In this document: one piece after another, positions 25,452 to 34,786 of the stretch
How positions within the stretch are numbered: position 1 is the stretch's first letter
Layout of the letters: every line of letters begins with the position of its first letter
Assembly: GCF_000332815.1 (NCBI RefSeq)
Contig: NZ_AOFD01000038.1
Coordinates: 1 to 42,688, forward strand
DNA: 42,688 bases
DNA from: Arthrobacter nitrophenolicus
GTDB taxonomy: Bacteria > Actinomycetota > Actinomycetes > Actinomycetales > Micrococcaceae
Reading direction: 5' to 3'
The notes under the pieces: model-generated
Seen by the model: only the letters and a program-made list of their open reading frames with translations
What the model was told of the DNA's origin: nothing
The model's database searches: none
Translations under genes and position numbers: made by a program

Positions 25452-27302
25452 TCTATTCTGCGAAGGAGAAGCCGTACCCCTGCCGGCGCCGCCTCTGCGC
25501 CGTTCCGCCGACTCCGGCGGAATGGGGGTATCACTCCGGCGAACCGTATCCTGATGCAGCTCCAAAGCGCTAGTCACAAGGGCGAAGTGGCTGAAAGCCT
25601 GCGGAGTATTCCCCAGCTGGCGGCCGGCCTTGACCGCCCACTCCTCGCTCAGCAGCCCCACATCGTTCCGCAGCTCCAGCAGGCGTTCGAAAAGCTGCCT
25701 GGACTCCTCGTGCCTGCCCGCCCCCAGGAGTGCTTCCACCAGCCAGTAGGAGCAGGCCAGGAAGACGCCCTCGTCACCCGGCAGCCCGTCGTCGCTCTCG
25801 GCCGGGCGGTAGCGCAGCACGAAGCCGTCCTCGGTCAGCTCGCGCTGGATGGCCTCGATGGTTCCGATGACCCGCGGATCATCCGGCGGGAGGAACCCGA
25901 CGCGCGGGATCAGCAGGAGGCTGGCGTCCAGCTCAGGCCTCCCGTAGGACTGGACGAACGTGTTGCGGGCGGCGTCGAACCCGTTGGCCATGACGTCGCG
26001 GTGGATGGTGTCCCGGAGTGTCTCCCAGCGCTCCACGGGTCCCGGCAGCCCTGACTCGCGGACACCCTTCACCATCCGGTCCGCGGCCACCCATGCCATC
26101 ACCTTGGAGTGGGTGAAATGCCGGCGCGGGCCGCGCATCTCCCACAGTCCGTTGTCCGGCTGGTCCCAGATGGTCTCCAGGTGCGCCATCAGGGCGCACT
26201 GCAGGTCCCAGGCCTCGTCCGTGTGCTTGAGCAGCGAGTTGCGGGTCAGCGCCAGGCAGTCCAGCACCTCCCCCCAGACGTCCAGCTGCAGCTGTTCCGC
26301 CGCACCGTTGCCGATCCGCACCGGGGATGAGTTCTCGTAGCCCTTCAGCCAGGACAGCTCCATCTCGGGCAGCCGCCGTTCGCCGTGGATCCCGTACATG
26401 ATCTGCAGGTCCGCGGGATCACCGGCGACGGCGCGCAGCAGCCAGTCCCGCCAGGCGGCGGCTTCGGCGCTGTATCCGGCGGCAAGGAGCGCCTGGAGCG
26501 TCATGGTGGCGTCCCGCAGCCAGCAGTACCGGTAGTCCCAGTTGCGCGGGCCGCCCAGCTGCTCCGGCAGGGACGTCGTCACGGCCGCCACGATTCCCCC
26601 GGTTGGTGCGTAGGTCAGGGCCTTCAGCGTGACCAGGGAGCGCAGCACGGCCTCCTGGTATTCGCCTTTGACGGTGCACTGCGACGCCCAGCCGCGCCAG
26701 AAGGCATACGTGGTGGCCAGGACCTTCTCCGCGTCCACGGTATGCGGCCGGCCCACGTGGCTGGGCGCCCACGTCAGCACGAACGGTATCCGCTCGCCTG
26801 CACTGACGGTGAACTCGCTGATGGTGTGCATGTTCTCGCTCTGGAGGGGCGCGGGCGTGACGAAATAGACCGCATCCGGGCCTGCAATGGCGTGCAGCCC
26901 GTACTTGTCCCGGCGGACCCAGGGAATGATGTGCCCGTAGTCGAAGCGCATGACCAGTTCACCGCGCATTTTCACGCTGCCGCTGACGCCTTCGACAATG
27001 CGGACGATGTCCGCCACCGCGTCACGGGGCGGCATGAAGTCGATCACCCGCACCGTTCCCTCGGGCGTTTCCCACTCCGTCTCCAGGATCAGGGTGCCGT
27101 CGCGGTAGCCCCGCCGCGTGCACGGTCCGCCGTCCCGCGGCGCCAGAAGCCAGCGGCCGGCGTCGGGCGTGTCCAGCAGCGCGCTGAAGCAGGCGGGGGA
27201 ATCGAAACGGGGCAGGCACAGCCAGTCGATGGAGCCCTCGTTGCTCACCAGGGCACCGGTCTGCAGGTCCCCCACCACCGCGTAATCCTCTATTCGCGCC
27301 AT
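25449..27302 (-). CDS. Glycoside hydrolase family 15 protein (trehalase/glucoamylase-like)
   Basis: A 617-residue protein with an N-terminal beta-sandwich (ARIEDYAVVGDLQTGALVSNEGSIDWLCLPRFDSPACFSALL) and the GH15 (alpha/alpha)6 barrel from about residue 225. Family landmarks are GGPRNWDYRYCWLRDATMTLQALL, YGIHGERRLPEMELSWLKGYENS with candidate catalytic Glu, and GDEGVFLACSYWLVEALLGAGRHEE near the end. Actinobacterial proteins of this layout include trehalases; glucoamylase activity is the alternative. There is no signal peptide, so it acts inside the cell, which favours storage sugar turnover. The start at 27302 (MARIEDYAV) is chosen because conserved sequence begins there; the ribosome site is weak. 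It is divergent from the DUF72 gene. Confidence 0.9.
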   Translation of the reverse strand: MARIEDYAVVGDLQTGALVSNEGSIDWLCLPRFDSPACFSALLDTPDAGRWLLAPRDGGPCTRRGYRDGTLILETEWETPEGTVRVIDFMPPRDAVADIVRIVEGVSGSVKMRGELVMRFDYGHIIPWVRRDKYGLHAIAGPDAVYFVTPAPLQSENMHTISEFTVSAGERIPFVLTWAPSHVGRPHTVDAEKVLATTYAFWRGWASQCTVKGEYQEAVLRSLVTLKALTYAPTGGIVAAVTTSLPEQLGGPRNWDYRYCWLRDATMTLQALLAAGYSAEAAAWRDWLLRAVAGDPADLQIMYGIHGERRLPEMELSWLKGYENSSPVRIGNGAAEQLQLDVWGEVLDCLALTRNSLLKHTDEAWDLQCALMAHLETIWDQPDNGLWEMRGPRRHFTHSKVMAWVAADRMVKGVRESGLPGPVERWETLRDTIHRDVMANGFDAARNTFVQSYGRPELDASLLLIPRVGFLPPDDPRVIGTIEAIQRELTEDGFVLRYRPAESDDGLPGDEGVFLACSYWLVEALLGAGRHEESRQLFERLLELRNDVGLLSEEWAVKAGRQLGNTPQAFSHFALVTSALELHQDTVRRSDTPIPPESAERRRGGAGRGTASPSQNR

Positions 27303-27362
27303 GACCTTACACTGCCATAAGAGGTGCCCTGAGGGATGCCCGACGGAAGGCACAATTCGGTG

Positions 27363-27375
27363 TAGCCTGCAGGGG
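27363..27375 (+). promoter_or_regulatory. -10 element of a probable leaderless promoter for the DUF72 gene
   Basis: TAGCCT (27363-27368) ends six bases before the GTG start at 27375. Confidence 0.45.
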
Positions 27376-28106
27376 TGGCAGTCCATATCGGCACGTCAGG
27401 GTGGAGCTACGACCACTGGGAGAACGTCCTCTACCCGCCCGGGCTGCCGGTGAAGGACCGGCTCCAGCACTATGTTGCGCGCTTCAACACCGTTGAGCTC
27501 AATGCCAGCTTCTACCGCTGGCCCAGGGACACCACCTTCGCCGGCTGGAACCGGCGCCTGCCCCCGGGGTTCAGCATGTCCGTCAAGGCTCCCCGCGGCC
27601 TCACCCATGCCAGGAAGCTCTACTCCCCCGAGGTGTGGCTGGAGCGGATCGAACGCTGCTGGCATGAACTCGGAGACAAGCGTGCGGTCCTGCTGGTCCA
27701 GCTGCCGCCGCAAATGGAACGCGACGATGCCCGGCTGGACTACTTCCTGGCCGCAGTTCCGCCCTGGATCCGGGTCACCGTGGAATTCCGGCACCCCACG
27801 TGGGACAGCCCGGAGGTGTTCAGCCTGCTCGAACGGCACAACGCCGCCTACTGCATCATGAGCGGCGCCAATCTGCCCTGCCTCCTGCGCACCACGGCAC
27901 CGTTCGCCTACGTCAGGCTGCACGGTCCGGACCACCAGCACCTGTACGCAGGCTCCTACTCGGACGCCGACCTGCACTGGTGGGCGGACAGGATCCGAGG
28001 CTGGGCGGCTGACGGCCTGGATGTCTACGCCTATTTCAATAACGACGGCGGCGGCAACGCAGTACGGAACGCGGAGACCCTGCGCGGCATCCTTGGGACG
28101 GGCTGA
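27375..28106 (+). CDS. DUF72 (YecE-like) protein
   Basis: A 243-residue TIM-barrel-like protein of the DUF72/YecE family. The N-terminal HIGTSGWSYDHWENVLYPPG, the NTVELNASFYRWP segment, VTVEFRHPTWDS and the C-terminal DVYAYFNNDGGGNAVRNA are all typical. The biochemical role of the family is not established. The start is GTG 27375, six bases after a TAGCCT box, so the message is probably leaderless. It is divergent from the GH15 gene and lies 80 bases before the App1-like phosphatase gene on the same strand. Confidence 0.88.
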   Translation: MAVHIGTSGWSYDHWENVLYPPGLPVKDRLQHYVARFNTVELNASFYRWPRDTTFAGWNRRLPPGFSMSVKAPRGLTHARKLYSPEVWLERIERCWHELGDKRAVLLVQLPPQMERDDARLDYFLAAVPPWIRVTVEFRHPTWDSPEVFSLLERHNAAYCIMSGANLPCLLRTTAPFAYVRLHGPDHQHLYAGSYSDADLHWWADRIRGWAADGLDVYAYFNNDGGGNAVRNAETLRGILGTG

Positions 28107-28186
28107 CGCGGGAGGGCAACACCAGGGAGCGGCGTCACGTTACCACGGGCTCCTCGCCGGCCGGCGCCCTGTGGCAGAGTGGAGCC

Positions 28187-29291
28187 ATGGACACCGCGCC
28201 GCAGGATTCGCACCGGAACCCCGCCAACCCTTCCAGCCAGGCCGTGGACACCGCGCCCGGGCTGTCCGGCAACCAGGTTTTCCGCCTTGCCCACAGGATC
28301 TCCGACACCTTCAACGGCGTCCGGATCAAGCTCGCCAAACGCTGGGATTTCGTGCCTCAGACCATCGCCTACCAGGGATACGGCTCCACCACCCTGGTCC
28401 GCGTGCTGGGCCGGGTCCTGATGACGCAAAAGCCGCGGCCGGGCAGCAAGGCCGAAACCGCGGCGAAGAACGGCAACCAGAACATCCGCGGCTGGCGGGC
28501 GTTCACCGGGGTGCCGCTGCAGTTCACCGACGTCGAAATCACCATCGGCGATGTTGTCACCCACGTCCGCGCGGACCGGGGCGGGCTCATTGACACCGAG
28601 GTCAGCGTCCAGCTGACCCCCGGCTGGCACACCGCCATGCTGCGCGCTGAAGGAACCGAGCCCGCCGAGGCCCTCATCCAGGTGATCGCCCCCGACGTGA
28701 AGTTCGGCATCGTTTCCGATATTGACGACACCGTCATGGTCACTGCCCTGCCACGTCCGTTCCTGGCCCTGTGGAATACCTTCGTGCTCAACGAACGCGC
28801 CCGCATGGCCACCCCCGGCATGGCCGTCCTCCTGGACCGGCTGACCATCGAACACCCCGACGCCCCGGTGATCTACCTGTCCACCGGCCCGTGGAACGCC
28901 GCTCCCACGCTGGCACGGTTCCTGACCCGCAACATGTACCCGAAGTGCCCTGCTGCTGACGGACTGGGGGCTGACCCACGACCGCTGGTTCCGAAGCGGG
29001 CAGGAGCACAAACACCGCAACCTGGATCGGCTGAGCAAGGAGTTCCCGGACATGCGGTGGCTCCTGATCGGCGACAACGGCCAGCATGACGAAGCCATCT
29101 ATTCGGGCTTCGCCAGCGAAAACCCGGACAAGGTGGCGGCCATCGCCATCCGCCAGCTCTCCGTCAGCGAGTCCGTGTTTGCCGGCGGCCACTCGGAGGA
29201 CGGCGACCACACCGCCTCCAAGGTCCCCTGGATCTACTCCCCGGACGGCGCCGGAATGGCCAAGCAGCTGACCATGCTGGGAATGCTCTAA
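28187..29291 (+). pseudogene. App1-like phosphatase (DUF2183), frameshifted
   Basis: The protein belongs to the App1/DUF2183 group, HAD-like phosphatases related to yeast phosphatidate phosphatase App1. Motif I is GIVSDIDDTVMVT, motif II VIYLSTGPWN, and the later parts LLTDWGLTHDRWFRSGQEHK and WLLIGDNGQHDEAIYSGFA supply the remaining acidic motif. The frame breaks near 28946: NMYPK is followed by out-of-frame sequence, and ALLLTDWGL continues one base further on. The change is either one extra base or two missing; repaired length is 367 or 368 residues. A weak site (TGGAG) precedes ATG 28187. Its stop is 13 bases from that of the convergent beta-glucosidase. Substrate is unproven in bacteria. 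Confidence 0.85.
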
Positions 29292-29304
29292 GCCCGGCGC
29301 AGGC

Positions 29305-30852
29305 TCAGGCGCTGGCACCCAGCGGGGACACGCCGTCGTCGGGCGCTTCCGTTTCAAACTCCTCCGGCACCACAGCCTGCGCGATGGCGGCACCTGCGGC
29401 CACGGCCAAGTCGCGTTCCTCGATCAGTTCCTGGAGCCAGAAGTACGAGGCCTTGGGCGTCCGCTCCAGCGTCTCGAAGTCCACGTGCAGGAGCCCGAAC
29501 GGCTGGTTGTACCCGGCGGACCACTCGAAGTTGTCCAGCAGCGACCAGACGTAGTATCCGCGCAGGTCCACCGACTCCGCCTCGCCGCCCGGGGAGGTTG
29601 CCCGCAGCGCCGTCTCCAGGTGGTCCGAGAGATACTTCAGCCGGCGCTCGTCCGGGATGAACCTGGTATTGGTGGACTTGTCCCGGACAATGATGTCCTC
29701 GAAGCTGGCACCGCCCTCGGTGAGGATCACCGGCGGCAGGTTGGGATACCGCTCCGCCATCTCCTTCAGGGCCACCGCCATGTACTCCGGCTTCACCGGC
29801 CAGCCGTAGGACGTGATGTCCGCTTCCGGCCAGGTCTCCACGTGGAACGGGGTACCGCCGCTGCCGGCCGCGCTGAGGTCACTGCCCATGGCTTCGGCCA
29901 TGCTCGCGGGCACTGCGCCGCCACCCGGGCCCACCGCCACCTTGGTGGGCATGTAGTAGTTGAGCCCGTAGAAATCCAGCGGCTGGGAGATAACCGCCAT
30001 GTCCTCCTCGGGGTGCTCGAAGGAGGAGAAGAACTTGGCCGCCCGGATCAGGTCCGGGTATTTGCCGGTGAGCACCGGGTCCGCGTAGAGCCGGTTCTGG
30101 GCGAGGTCCATCAGCCCGGCGCTGATGCGGTCCAGCGGATTGATCGAGTTCGGCACCATGGGCGAGTAGACATTGGTCATGCCGATTTCGCCCGGCACCT
30201 TGGCGGCCCGCAGTGCCTGCACGGCCAGACCGTGCCCCAGCAGCTGGTGGTGGACCGTGGGGAAGGCCCCCAGGAGCAGCTCCTTGCCGGGCGAGTGCAG
30301 GCCAAGGGAGTAGCCGTTGGTGCTCACGGTGGCAGGCTCGTTGATGGTGACCCACCGGGCCACCCGGTCACCGAAGGCCTCGGCCAGGATCCCGGCGTAC
30401 TCCCCCAGCCGGTACGCGGTGTCCCGGTTCAGCCATCCGCCCGCCTCGTCCAATGCCAGCGGGGTATCCCAGTGGTAGATGGTGGCCATGGGCGAGATTC
30501 CGCTGGCCAGCAGCTCGTCCAAAAGCCGGTCGTAGAAGGCCAGCCCCGCCTTGTTGGCCGGTCCGCTGCCGGTGGGCTGGATCCGCGGCCAGGCGAAGGA
30601 GAACCTGTAGGAGTCCACGCCCAGCTGCTTCATCAGGGCCACGTCCTGGGGCATCCGGTGGTAGTGGTCGCAGGCCGTGACCGGGCTGTGGCCCTCCACG
30701 ATGGCGCCCGGCTTCGCGGCAAACACATCCCAGCCGGCGGGCCCGCGGCCGTCCTCGTCCAGCGCCCCTTCGATCTGGAAGGCGGCGGTGGCAACACCCA
30801 GGGTGAAGCCGGGAGGGATGAGAGCTGCGAGTTCCTTGGCGGTGATATGCAT
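29305..30852 (-). CDS. Beta-glucosidase, glycoside hydrolase family 1
   Basis: A 515-residue cytoplasmic GH1 enzyme that hydrolyses beta-glucosides or related disaccharides. The N-terminal signature FTLGVATAAFQIEGALDEDGRG, SYRFSFAWPRI, the acid/base Glu of WVTINEPATVS near residue 170 and the nucleophile Glu of PVILTEGGASF are visible; the usual TENG is TEGG here, keeping the Glu. The aglycone/glucose-binding WSLLDNFEWSAGYNQPFGLLHVDF closes the barrel. There is a tail of about 35 residues beyond the family core. AAAGG precedes the ATG. No transporter or sugar regulator is adjacent. Confidence 0.93.
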   Translation of the reverse strand: MHITAKELAALIPPGFTLGVATAAFQIEGALDEDGRGPAGWDVFAAKPGAIVEGHSPVTACDHYHRMPQDVALMKQLGVDSYRFSFAWPRIQPTGSGPANKAGLAFYDRLLDELLASGISPMATIYHWDTPLALDEAGGWLNRDTAYRLGEYAGILAEAFGDRVARWVTINEPATVSTNGYSLGLHSPGKELLLGAFPTVHHQLLGHGLAVQALRAAKVPGEIGMTNVYSPMVPNSINPLDRISAGLMDLAQNRLYADPVLTGKYPDLIRAAKFFSSFEHPEEDMAVISQPLDFYGLNYYMPTKVAVGPGGGAVPASMAEAMGSDLSAAGSGGTPFHVETWPEADITSYGWPVKPEYMAVALKEMAERYPNLPPVILTEGGASFEDIIVRDKSTNTRFIPDERRLKYLSDHLETALRATSPGGEAESVDLRGYYVWSLLDNFEWSAGYNQPFGLLHVDFETLERTPKASYFWLQELIEERDLAVAAGAAIAQAVVPEEFETEAPDDGVSPLGASA

Positions 30853-30932
30853 GGGCGGGCCTTTGTCACAGTGGATAAGTACGTCTCAGGATGGCACAGC
30901 CAAGGTCCCCTGACGAGCCGGGATATGGTGGG

Positions 30933-31310
30933 TCACTGCGAGCCGAACAGGAACTCCTTGGCGTGCGCCACGGCCTTGCGGAACGCGTCGTTGCGGAGGG
31001 TCACCAGGTGCTCCGTTTCACCGTCCGCGGGTTCCAGGTAGGCGGTATAGCCCGGGCGCAGGACCCAGATGTCCCCGGAAGGCGGCAGGTAGAACACGCC
31101 AAAGGACCGTTGCTGCTTTTCATCGCCCGTCCACACCGGCACCACAGCAAGTGCCGCACCCGTTGCCGGGTTGATCCATTGCGCCCGGGGCAGGGGCTCC
31201 TCGTGCGCTTCCGGGTCGAGGAATGGTGCCGTCCCAACACCCCACCGCTGCTCAAAGCGTTCATGGAATGCCGGAATCAGGTGTGAATCGTAGCGCCGCC
31301 AATCGCTCAT
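30933..31310 (-). CDS. Hypothetical protein, 125 residues
   Basis: A soluble protein starting MSDWRRYDSHLIPAFHERFEQRWG, with several aromatic residues and a central beta-rich portion (RSFGVFYLPPSGDIWVLRPGYTAYLEPADGE), ending FRKAVAHAKEFLFGSQ. A GGAGGCGGAG stretch lies upstream of the ATG and provides a good ribosome site, so the gene is credible. I do not recognise a family. It is 80 bases upstream of the beta-glucosidase on the same strand and might share its transcript, and about 75 bases downstream of the J-domain gene. Confidence 0.65.
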   Translation of the reverse strand: MSDWRRYDSHLIPAFHERFEQRWGVGTAPFLDPEAHEEPLPRAQWINPATGAALAVVPVWTGDEKQQRSFGVFYLPPSGDIWVLRPGYTAYLEPADGETEHLVTLRNDAFRKAVAHAKEFLFGSQ

Positions 31311-31386
31311 GCAGATCTCCGCCTCCTTGCGGGTTTCCTTGCTGTTTTCATTGGGAATACTCCAAACACTCGCTGCACGCCGTTTG

Positions 31387-31710
31387 CTAGGACCAGGGCC
31401 CGCTTTCCCAGCGCACGGGGGTGACCCTGATGGCCGGTCCGGAGGCTCCGCCGCGGGCGGGCACTTTCCGCACGGGAATTACCCTCGGACGGGAGGCCGC
31501 CTGCTGTTTGTCGTAGGCGGCGCGGCGCTGCGGATCGCGCAGGACGCTGAAGGCCTGCATGATCCGCAGCAGTTCACCTTCCGGGTCAGTAGCGCCCTCC
31601 ATGTCGGGATGGTGGCTGCGCATCAGGGCCCGGTAGGCCCGGGAAATGTCCTGCTGGCTGGCCTCCGGCCGGACGTGCAGGGTGGCGTAGTAATCGGGGG
31701 TGTCAGTCAT
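31387..31710 (-). CDS. J-domain (DnaJ-like) protein
   Basis: A 107-residue protein with an N-terminal J domain, DYYATLHVRPEASQQDISRAYRALMRSHHPDMEG, including the HPD motif that stimulates the Hsp70 ATPase, then a helix (LLRIMQAFSVLRDPQRRAAYDKQQ) and a basic, Pro-rich tail. No zinc-finger or substrate-binding domain of full DnaJ is present. The start at 31710 is chosen because GGAGG lies five bases upstream and the J domain begins at once; a start further upstream would add an unlikely 33 residues. It follows the Hsp20 gene on the same strand by 107 bases, pointing to joint heat-shock expression and perhaps a linked chaperone role. Confidence 0.88.
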   Translation of the reverse strand: MTDTPDYYATLHVRPEASQQDISRAYRALMRSHHPDMEGATDPEGELLRIMQAFSVLRDPQRRAAYDKQQAASRPRVIPVRKVPARGGASGPAIRVTPVRWESGPWS

Positions 31711-31817
31711 CGTGGCCTCCGCACCGGCGGCGCCTGGGCCGGAAGGCCGGCGCCGCCGTTCGGACAGGAACATCGCTGCCAGGGCGGCGCCGTGCGCGTG
31801 CCCTGCCATGCGGGGAG

Positions 31818-32246
31818 CTAGGTTGAGATCTGCTGCTTCTGGCCCTGCTGCGTCTCAATCTCGATCTTGCGCGGCTTTGCCTGTTCGGCGACGGGTATCC
31901 GCAGGGTCAGGACACCCTGGTCGTAGCTTGCCTTGATGTTGTCCGTGTTCAGCGTGTCGCCCAGGATCAGCTGGCGGCTGAACACACCGCGCGGACGCTC
32001 GGCAGCGACCAGTTCGACGTTCGGCTGTGTGGGGTCCTTGCGCTCGGCCCGGACGGTGAGGACGTTGCGTTCAACATTGAGGTCCAGCGAGTCAACATTG
32101 ACGCCCGGAAGGTCAAATGCCACCACGAATTCACCGGCTTCCTGCCAGGCGTCCATGGGCATGGCAGCCGGGCGGGCGGCGGTTCCAAAGACCTGCTGCG
32201 TGAGCCGGTCCAGCTCGCGGAACGGGTCCGTACGCATCAACATCAT
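31818..32246 (-). CDS. Small heat shock protein, Hsp20/alpha-crystallin family
   Basis: A 142-residue chaperone that holds unfolding proteins. It begins [21 protein letters not shown], typical of actinobacterial Hsp18-type proteins, and has the alpha-crystallin domain from [20 protein letters not shown] to [20 protein letters not shown], including the conserved GVLTLRIP strand with the I/V-x-I/V partner region near the end. GGAG lies eight bases before ATG 32246; in-frame ATGs directly after it are alternatives. It is divergent from a MerR/HspR-like regulator with dyads in between, and precedes a J-domain gene. Confidence 0.93.
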   Translation of the reverse strand: MMLMRTDPFRELDRLTQQVFGTAARPAAMPMDAWQEAGEFVVAFDLPGVNVDSLDLNVERNVLTVRAERKDPTQPNVELVAAERPRGVFSRQLILGDTLNTDNIKASYDQGVLTLRIPVAEQAKPRKIEIETQQGQKQQIST

Positions 32247-32287
32247 TTTTCCCACTCCTTCAGCTTGTAGGTGTTGGATCGGTTCCG

Positions 32288-32322
32288 TATCCATCCGCCG
32301 ATCTATGGTGGTGGATATAGAT
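32288..32322. promoter_or_regulatory. Nested inverted repeats between hsp20 and the MerR-like gene
   Basis: TATCCA (32288-32293) pairs with TGGATA (32312-32317), and ATCTAT (32301-32306) with ATAGAT (32317-32322). They lie about 40-75 bases upstream of hsp20 and 60-95 upstream of the regulator, where a MerR-type protein would bind. They do not match the CTTGAGT-N7-ACTCAAG element of HspR. Confidence 0.45.
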
Positions 32323-32383
32323 TTTTTATAGCACCCGTGGGAAACTGAGGCAATACCGCCGGACGACGATTTTTGGAGGCACG

Positions 32384-32701
32384 ATGGCAGACGGAGCAGG
32401 ACGGGCGCCGCGCCCAGCCAGCGGGCGCGCGCTCTACGCCATTTCGGTTGCAGCCAAGCTGGCGGGGACGGGCCAGCAGAACATCCGGTTGTATGAGACC
32501 AAGGGCTTGCTGACCCCGTCCCGGACGGCGGGTGGCACCCGCCAGTACAGCGACGACGACATCGCCGTGCTGCTAAGGATTGGCGAACTCCTGGAACAGG
32601 GGCTGAACCTCGCAGGCGTGGCCAAGGTGCTGGAACTGGAGGCGGCCAACGTGAAGCTGCACCGCGCCCTGAAACGGGCGAGGTCCCGGCCGCCTGCGTG
32701 A
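32384..32701 (+). CDS. MerR-family (HspR-like) heat-shock regulator
   Basis: A 105-residue regulator with a MerR-type winged helix: [50 protein letters not shown], then the helix [28 protein letters not shown]. This layout and the [13 protein letters not shown] segment resemble HspR, the repressor of chaperone genes in actinobacteria. It is divergent from hsp20, so control of that promoter and its own is the natural inference. The C-terminal effector domain of other MerR proteins is absent. GGAGG lies three to four bases before the ATG, rather close. Its stop lies within a hairpin shared with the convergent PAP2 gene. Confidence 0.88.
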   Translation: MADGAGRAPRPASGRALYAISVAAKLAGTGQQNIRLYETKGLLTPSRTAGGTRQYSDDDIAVLLRIGELLEQGLNLAGVAKVLELEAANVKLHRALKRARSRPPA

Positions 32702-32712
32702 AAAACGCAGGC
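32692..32712. terminator. Hairpin over two convergent stop codons
   Basis: GCCTGCGT (32692-32699) and ACGCAGGC (32705-32712) form a perfect eight-base stem with a GAAAA loop. The stop of the MerR-like gene and the stop of the PAP2 gene both fall in it. It can fold on either strand. Confidence 0.55.
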
Positions 32713-33515
32713 TAGTCCCGCGGCGTCTCCGCCTTGGACAGCTCCCCGGTGATCCGCTCCCCCGGAACCCGCGCGGTCCGCCAGGTGTCCACGGCAATCA
32801 CGCCGCCCAGGATGATGAGCGAGAGGGAGACCGAGGCGAGCGCGTCGCTGAGCCAGTGGTAGCCCAGGTACAGCCGGCTCAGCGCCGCAAGGAAAATGCC
32901 GAAGCCCGCCCCCACAAAGCCCCACACCGCGGCGCGGGTGTTTTTCCGCCGGGAGAAGATCAGGAAGGCGCCCACCAGCAGGAAGTCGCAGGCCCCCAGG
33001 ACGTGCCCGGAGGGGAACGAGAACGTGTGGTCGATGCCGAAGAGCATCTGGTCCACGGGAGGCCGCGAGCGCCGCACGATCTGGAGGATGATCTGCGAGA
33101 TGATGACGCCCGTCAGCATCGCGGAGGCCAGCAGGATGGGCCGCCAGGCATGCTTGGCCGCGAAGCCCCAGGCCACCACCACGACCAGGAGGATGATGGG
33201 CAGCGCTATGGGGCCGAAAACCACGGCAAGGAAAATCATGATGGCGGTGAGGGTGTTGGACCTCAGGCCGAGCAGCCAGTCACGGACGGGGCCGTCCGCC
33301 GCGGAGAGCCCGTCCGCCTGCAGCACGCTGATGAGGGTGGCCGCAAAGAGCGCCACGCCGGCCACCACCAGGATGACTGACGCCCGGTAGAGGCCCCGCC
33401 GGTCGGCAGGGTCGAGGTAGCGTTCCTCCACCACGAACTTGTCGTGGAAGTACCGCCACTTCCCCACATGCTTCCCGGTTCCCGACCCCGATGATTCGTG
33501 CTGCCCCACTGTCAT
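32712..33515 (-). CDS. PAP2-family membrane phosphatase
   Basis: A 267-residue polytopic protein with about six membrane segments and the acid phosphatase signature: VRRSRPPVDQ (motif 1 type), SFPSGHVLG (motif 2, with the catalytic His) and SRLYLGYHWLSDAL (motif 3, with the second His and Asp). PAP2 enzymes of this type remove phosphate from lipid phosphates or undecaprenyl pyrophosphate outside the membrane. A hydrophilic N-terminal stretch of about 40 residues (HVGKWRYFHDKFVVEERYLDPADRRG) precedes the first membrane segment. Substrate is unknown. It is divergent from the DNA alkylation repair gene and convergent with the MerR-like gene. Confidence 0.9.
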   Translation of the reverse strand: MTVGQHESSGSGTGKHVGKWRYFHDKFVVEERYLDPADRRGLYRASVILVVAGVALFAATLISVLQADGLSAADGPVRDWLLGLRSNTLTAIMIFLAVVFGPIALPIILLVVVVAWGFAAKHAWRPILLASAMLTGVIISQIILQIVRRSRPPVDQMLFGIDHTFSFPSGHVLGACDFLLVGAFLIFSRRKNTRAAVWGFVGAGFGIFLAALSRLYLGYHWLSDALASVSLSLIILGGVIAVDTWRTARVPGERITGELSKAETPRD

Positions 33516-33641
33516 ACCCGTCCCTAGGTGCGAAATTGCTTAGGGTGAAGATTATCCCGCCTGCCGGACATTGGTGCCGCTTCCGGAGGAATCTTCCGTC
33601 CGGCCGGGTTGCGCGGGTCCTGGATCGTCGTACCCCCGCGC

Positions 33642-33654
33642 TAGCCTGACTGCA
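33642..33654 (+). promoter_or_regulatory. -10 element of a probable leaderless promoter for the alkylation repair gene
   Basis: TAGCCT (33642-33647) ends six bases before ATG 33654, and no ribosome site precedes the ATG. Confidence 0.45.
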
Positions 33655-34764
33655 TGGGTGCCATGAACGAGCTGATCAACGCCGGCAGCGTAAGAACCCT
33701 TACCCGGATCCTGGGGCAAACGGCCCCGGCGATCCGGTGGGACCGGACAGCCGCTGCCGCGTCGGGACTGGACCGTCTGGTCCTGCGCGCCCGTACCGAC
33801 CTGCTGGCCGGGGCCCTCGTGGCTGACATCGCCGGCAGCCCCTCCCCCGGCTATGCGACGGCGGCGCGAAGCTTCCGTGCGGCCCTGCAGGTTCCGGAGT
33901 TCACCGGCTGGTTCGTCTGGCCGGTGTCCGAGGCGGCTGTCACTCTTGCCCTGGACTCCGGAGCTGCGGGGGATTTCGACGACTGCCTGGCGCTCATGGC
34001 GGCACTCACGCCCAGGCTCACCAGCGAGTTCGCTGTCCGCCGGCTCCTCGCACGCGACCCTGAACGGGCCCTGGCAGCAGCCCGGGAGTGGGCAGACAGC
34101 GCGGATGAACACGTCCGGCGCCTGGCGAGCGAGGGCACCCGCCCCTACCTGCCGTGGGCTGTCCGCGTGCCCTCCCTTATCCAGCGGCCGCAGGCCACCA
34201 TCCCCATCCTCGACGCCCTTTACCGGGACCCATCGGAGTATGTGCGCCGCTCGGTGGCCAACCACCTGAACGATCTCGCCCGGCATGCCCCGGACCCGGT
34301 AGTGGACACGGCGCGGCGCTGGCTCACCGCGCCGGACGCCAACACGGCCCGGCTGGTCCGGCACGGCCTGCGGACGCTGGTCAAGAAGGGACATCCTGAC
34401 GCGCTGGCACTGCTCGGCTTCACACCCGCAGGTGGACGTCAGCGGCCCGAGCCTGGACCGGAACGTTCTCACCCTGCCGGACGAGCTGGCGTTCACGTTC
34501 GCCGTCACCAACACCGGAAACGGGGACGTGCGCCTCGCCCTGGACTACCGGGTGCATTACCGCAAAGCCAACGGCCGCGAGTCCGCCAAGGTCTTCAAGA
34601 TCTCCACCGTGACCCTTGGCCCGGGGGAGAGCCGGAGCGTGACCAAGCGCCATGCCTTCCGGCAGATGACCACCAGGGTGCACTATCCGGGTGTCCATGC
34701 GCTGGAGCTGCAGGTCAATGGCGTGGCCCAGGGCAGGACGGAGTTCCTCGTCGAGCTGCCTTAG
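33654..34764 (+). pseudogene. DNA alkylation repair protein (HEAT-repeat, AlkD-like), frameshifted
   Basis: A HEAT-like repeat protein of the AlkD-like alkylation repair family, which excises alkylated bases such as 3- and 7-alkylpurines. The central part has WADSADEHVRRLASEGTRPYLPWA, RDPSEYVRRSVANHLNDLARHAPD and ANTARLVRHGLRTLVKKGHPDALALLGF, typical of this group. After LLGFTP the frame breaks near 34428; the sequence continues as QVDVSGPSLDRNVLTL in another frame to a beta-sandwich-like end (TFAVTNTGNGDVRLALDYRVHY, LELQVNGVAQGRTEFLVELP). One extra or two missing bases explain it; repaired length is about 370 residues. A leaderless start at ATG 33654 is likely; ATG 33663 is possible. Confidence 0.82.
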
Positions 34765-34786
34765 CTGCTGCCCTGGCTCGAACCGC

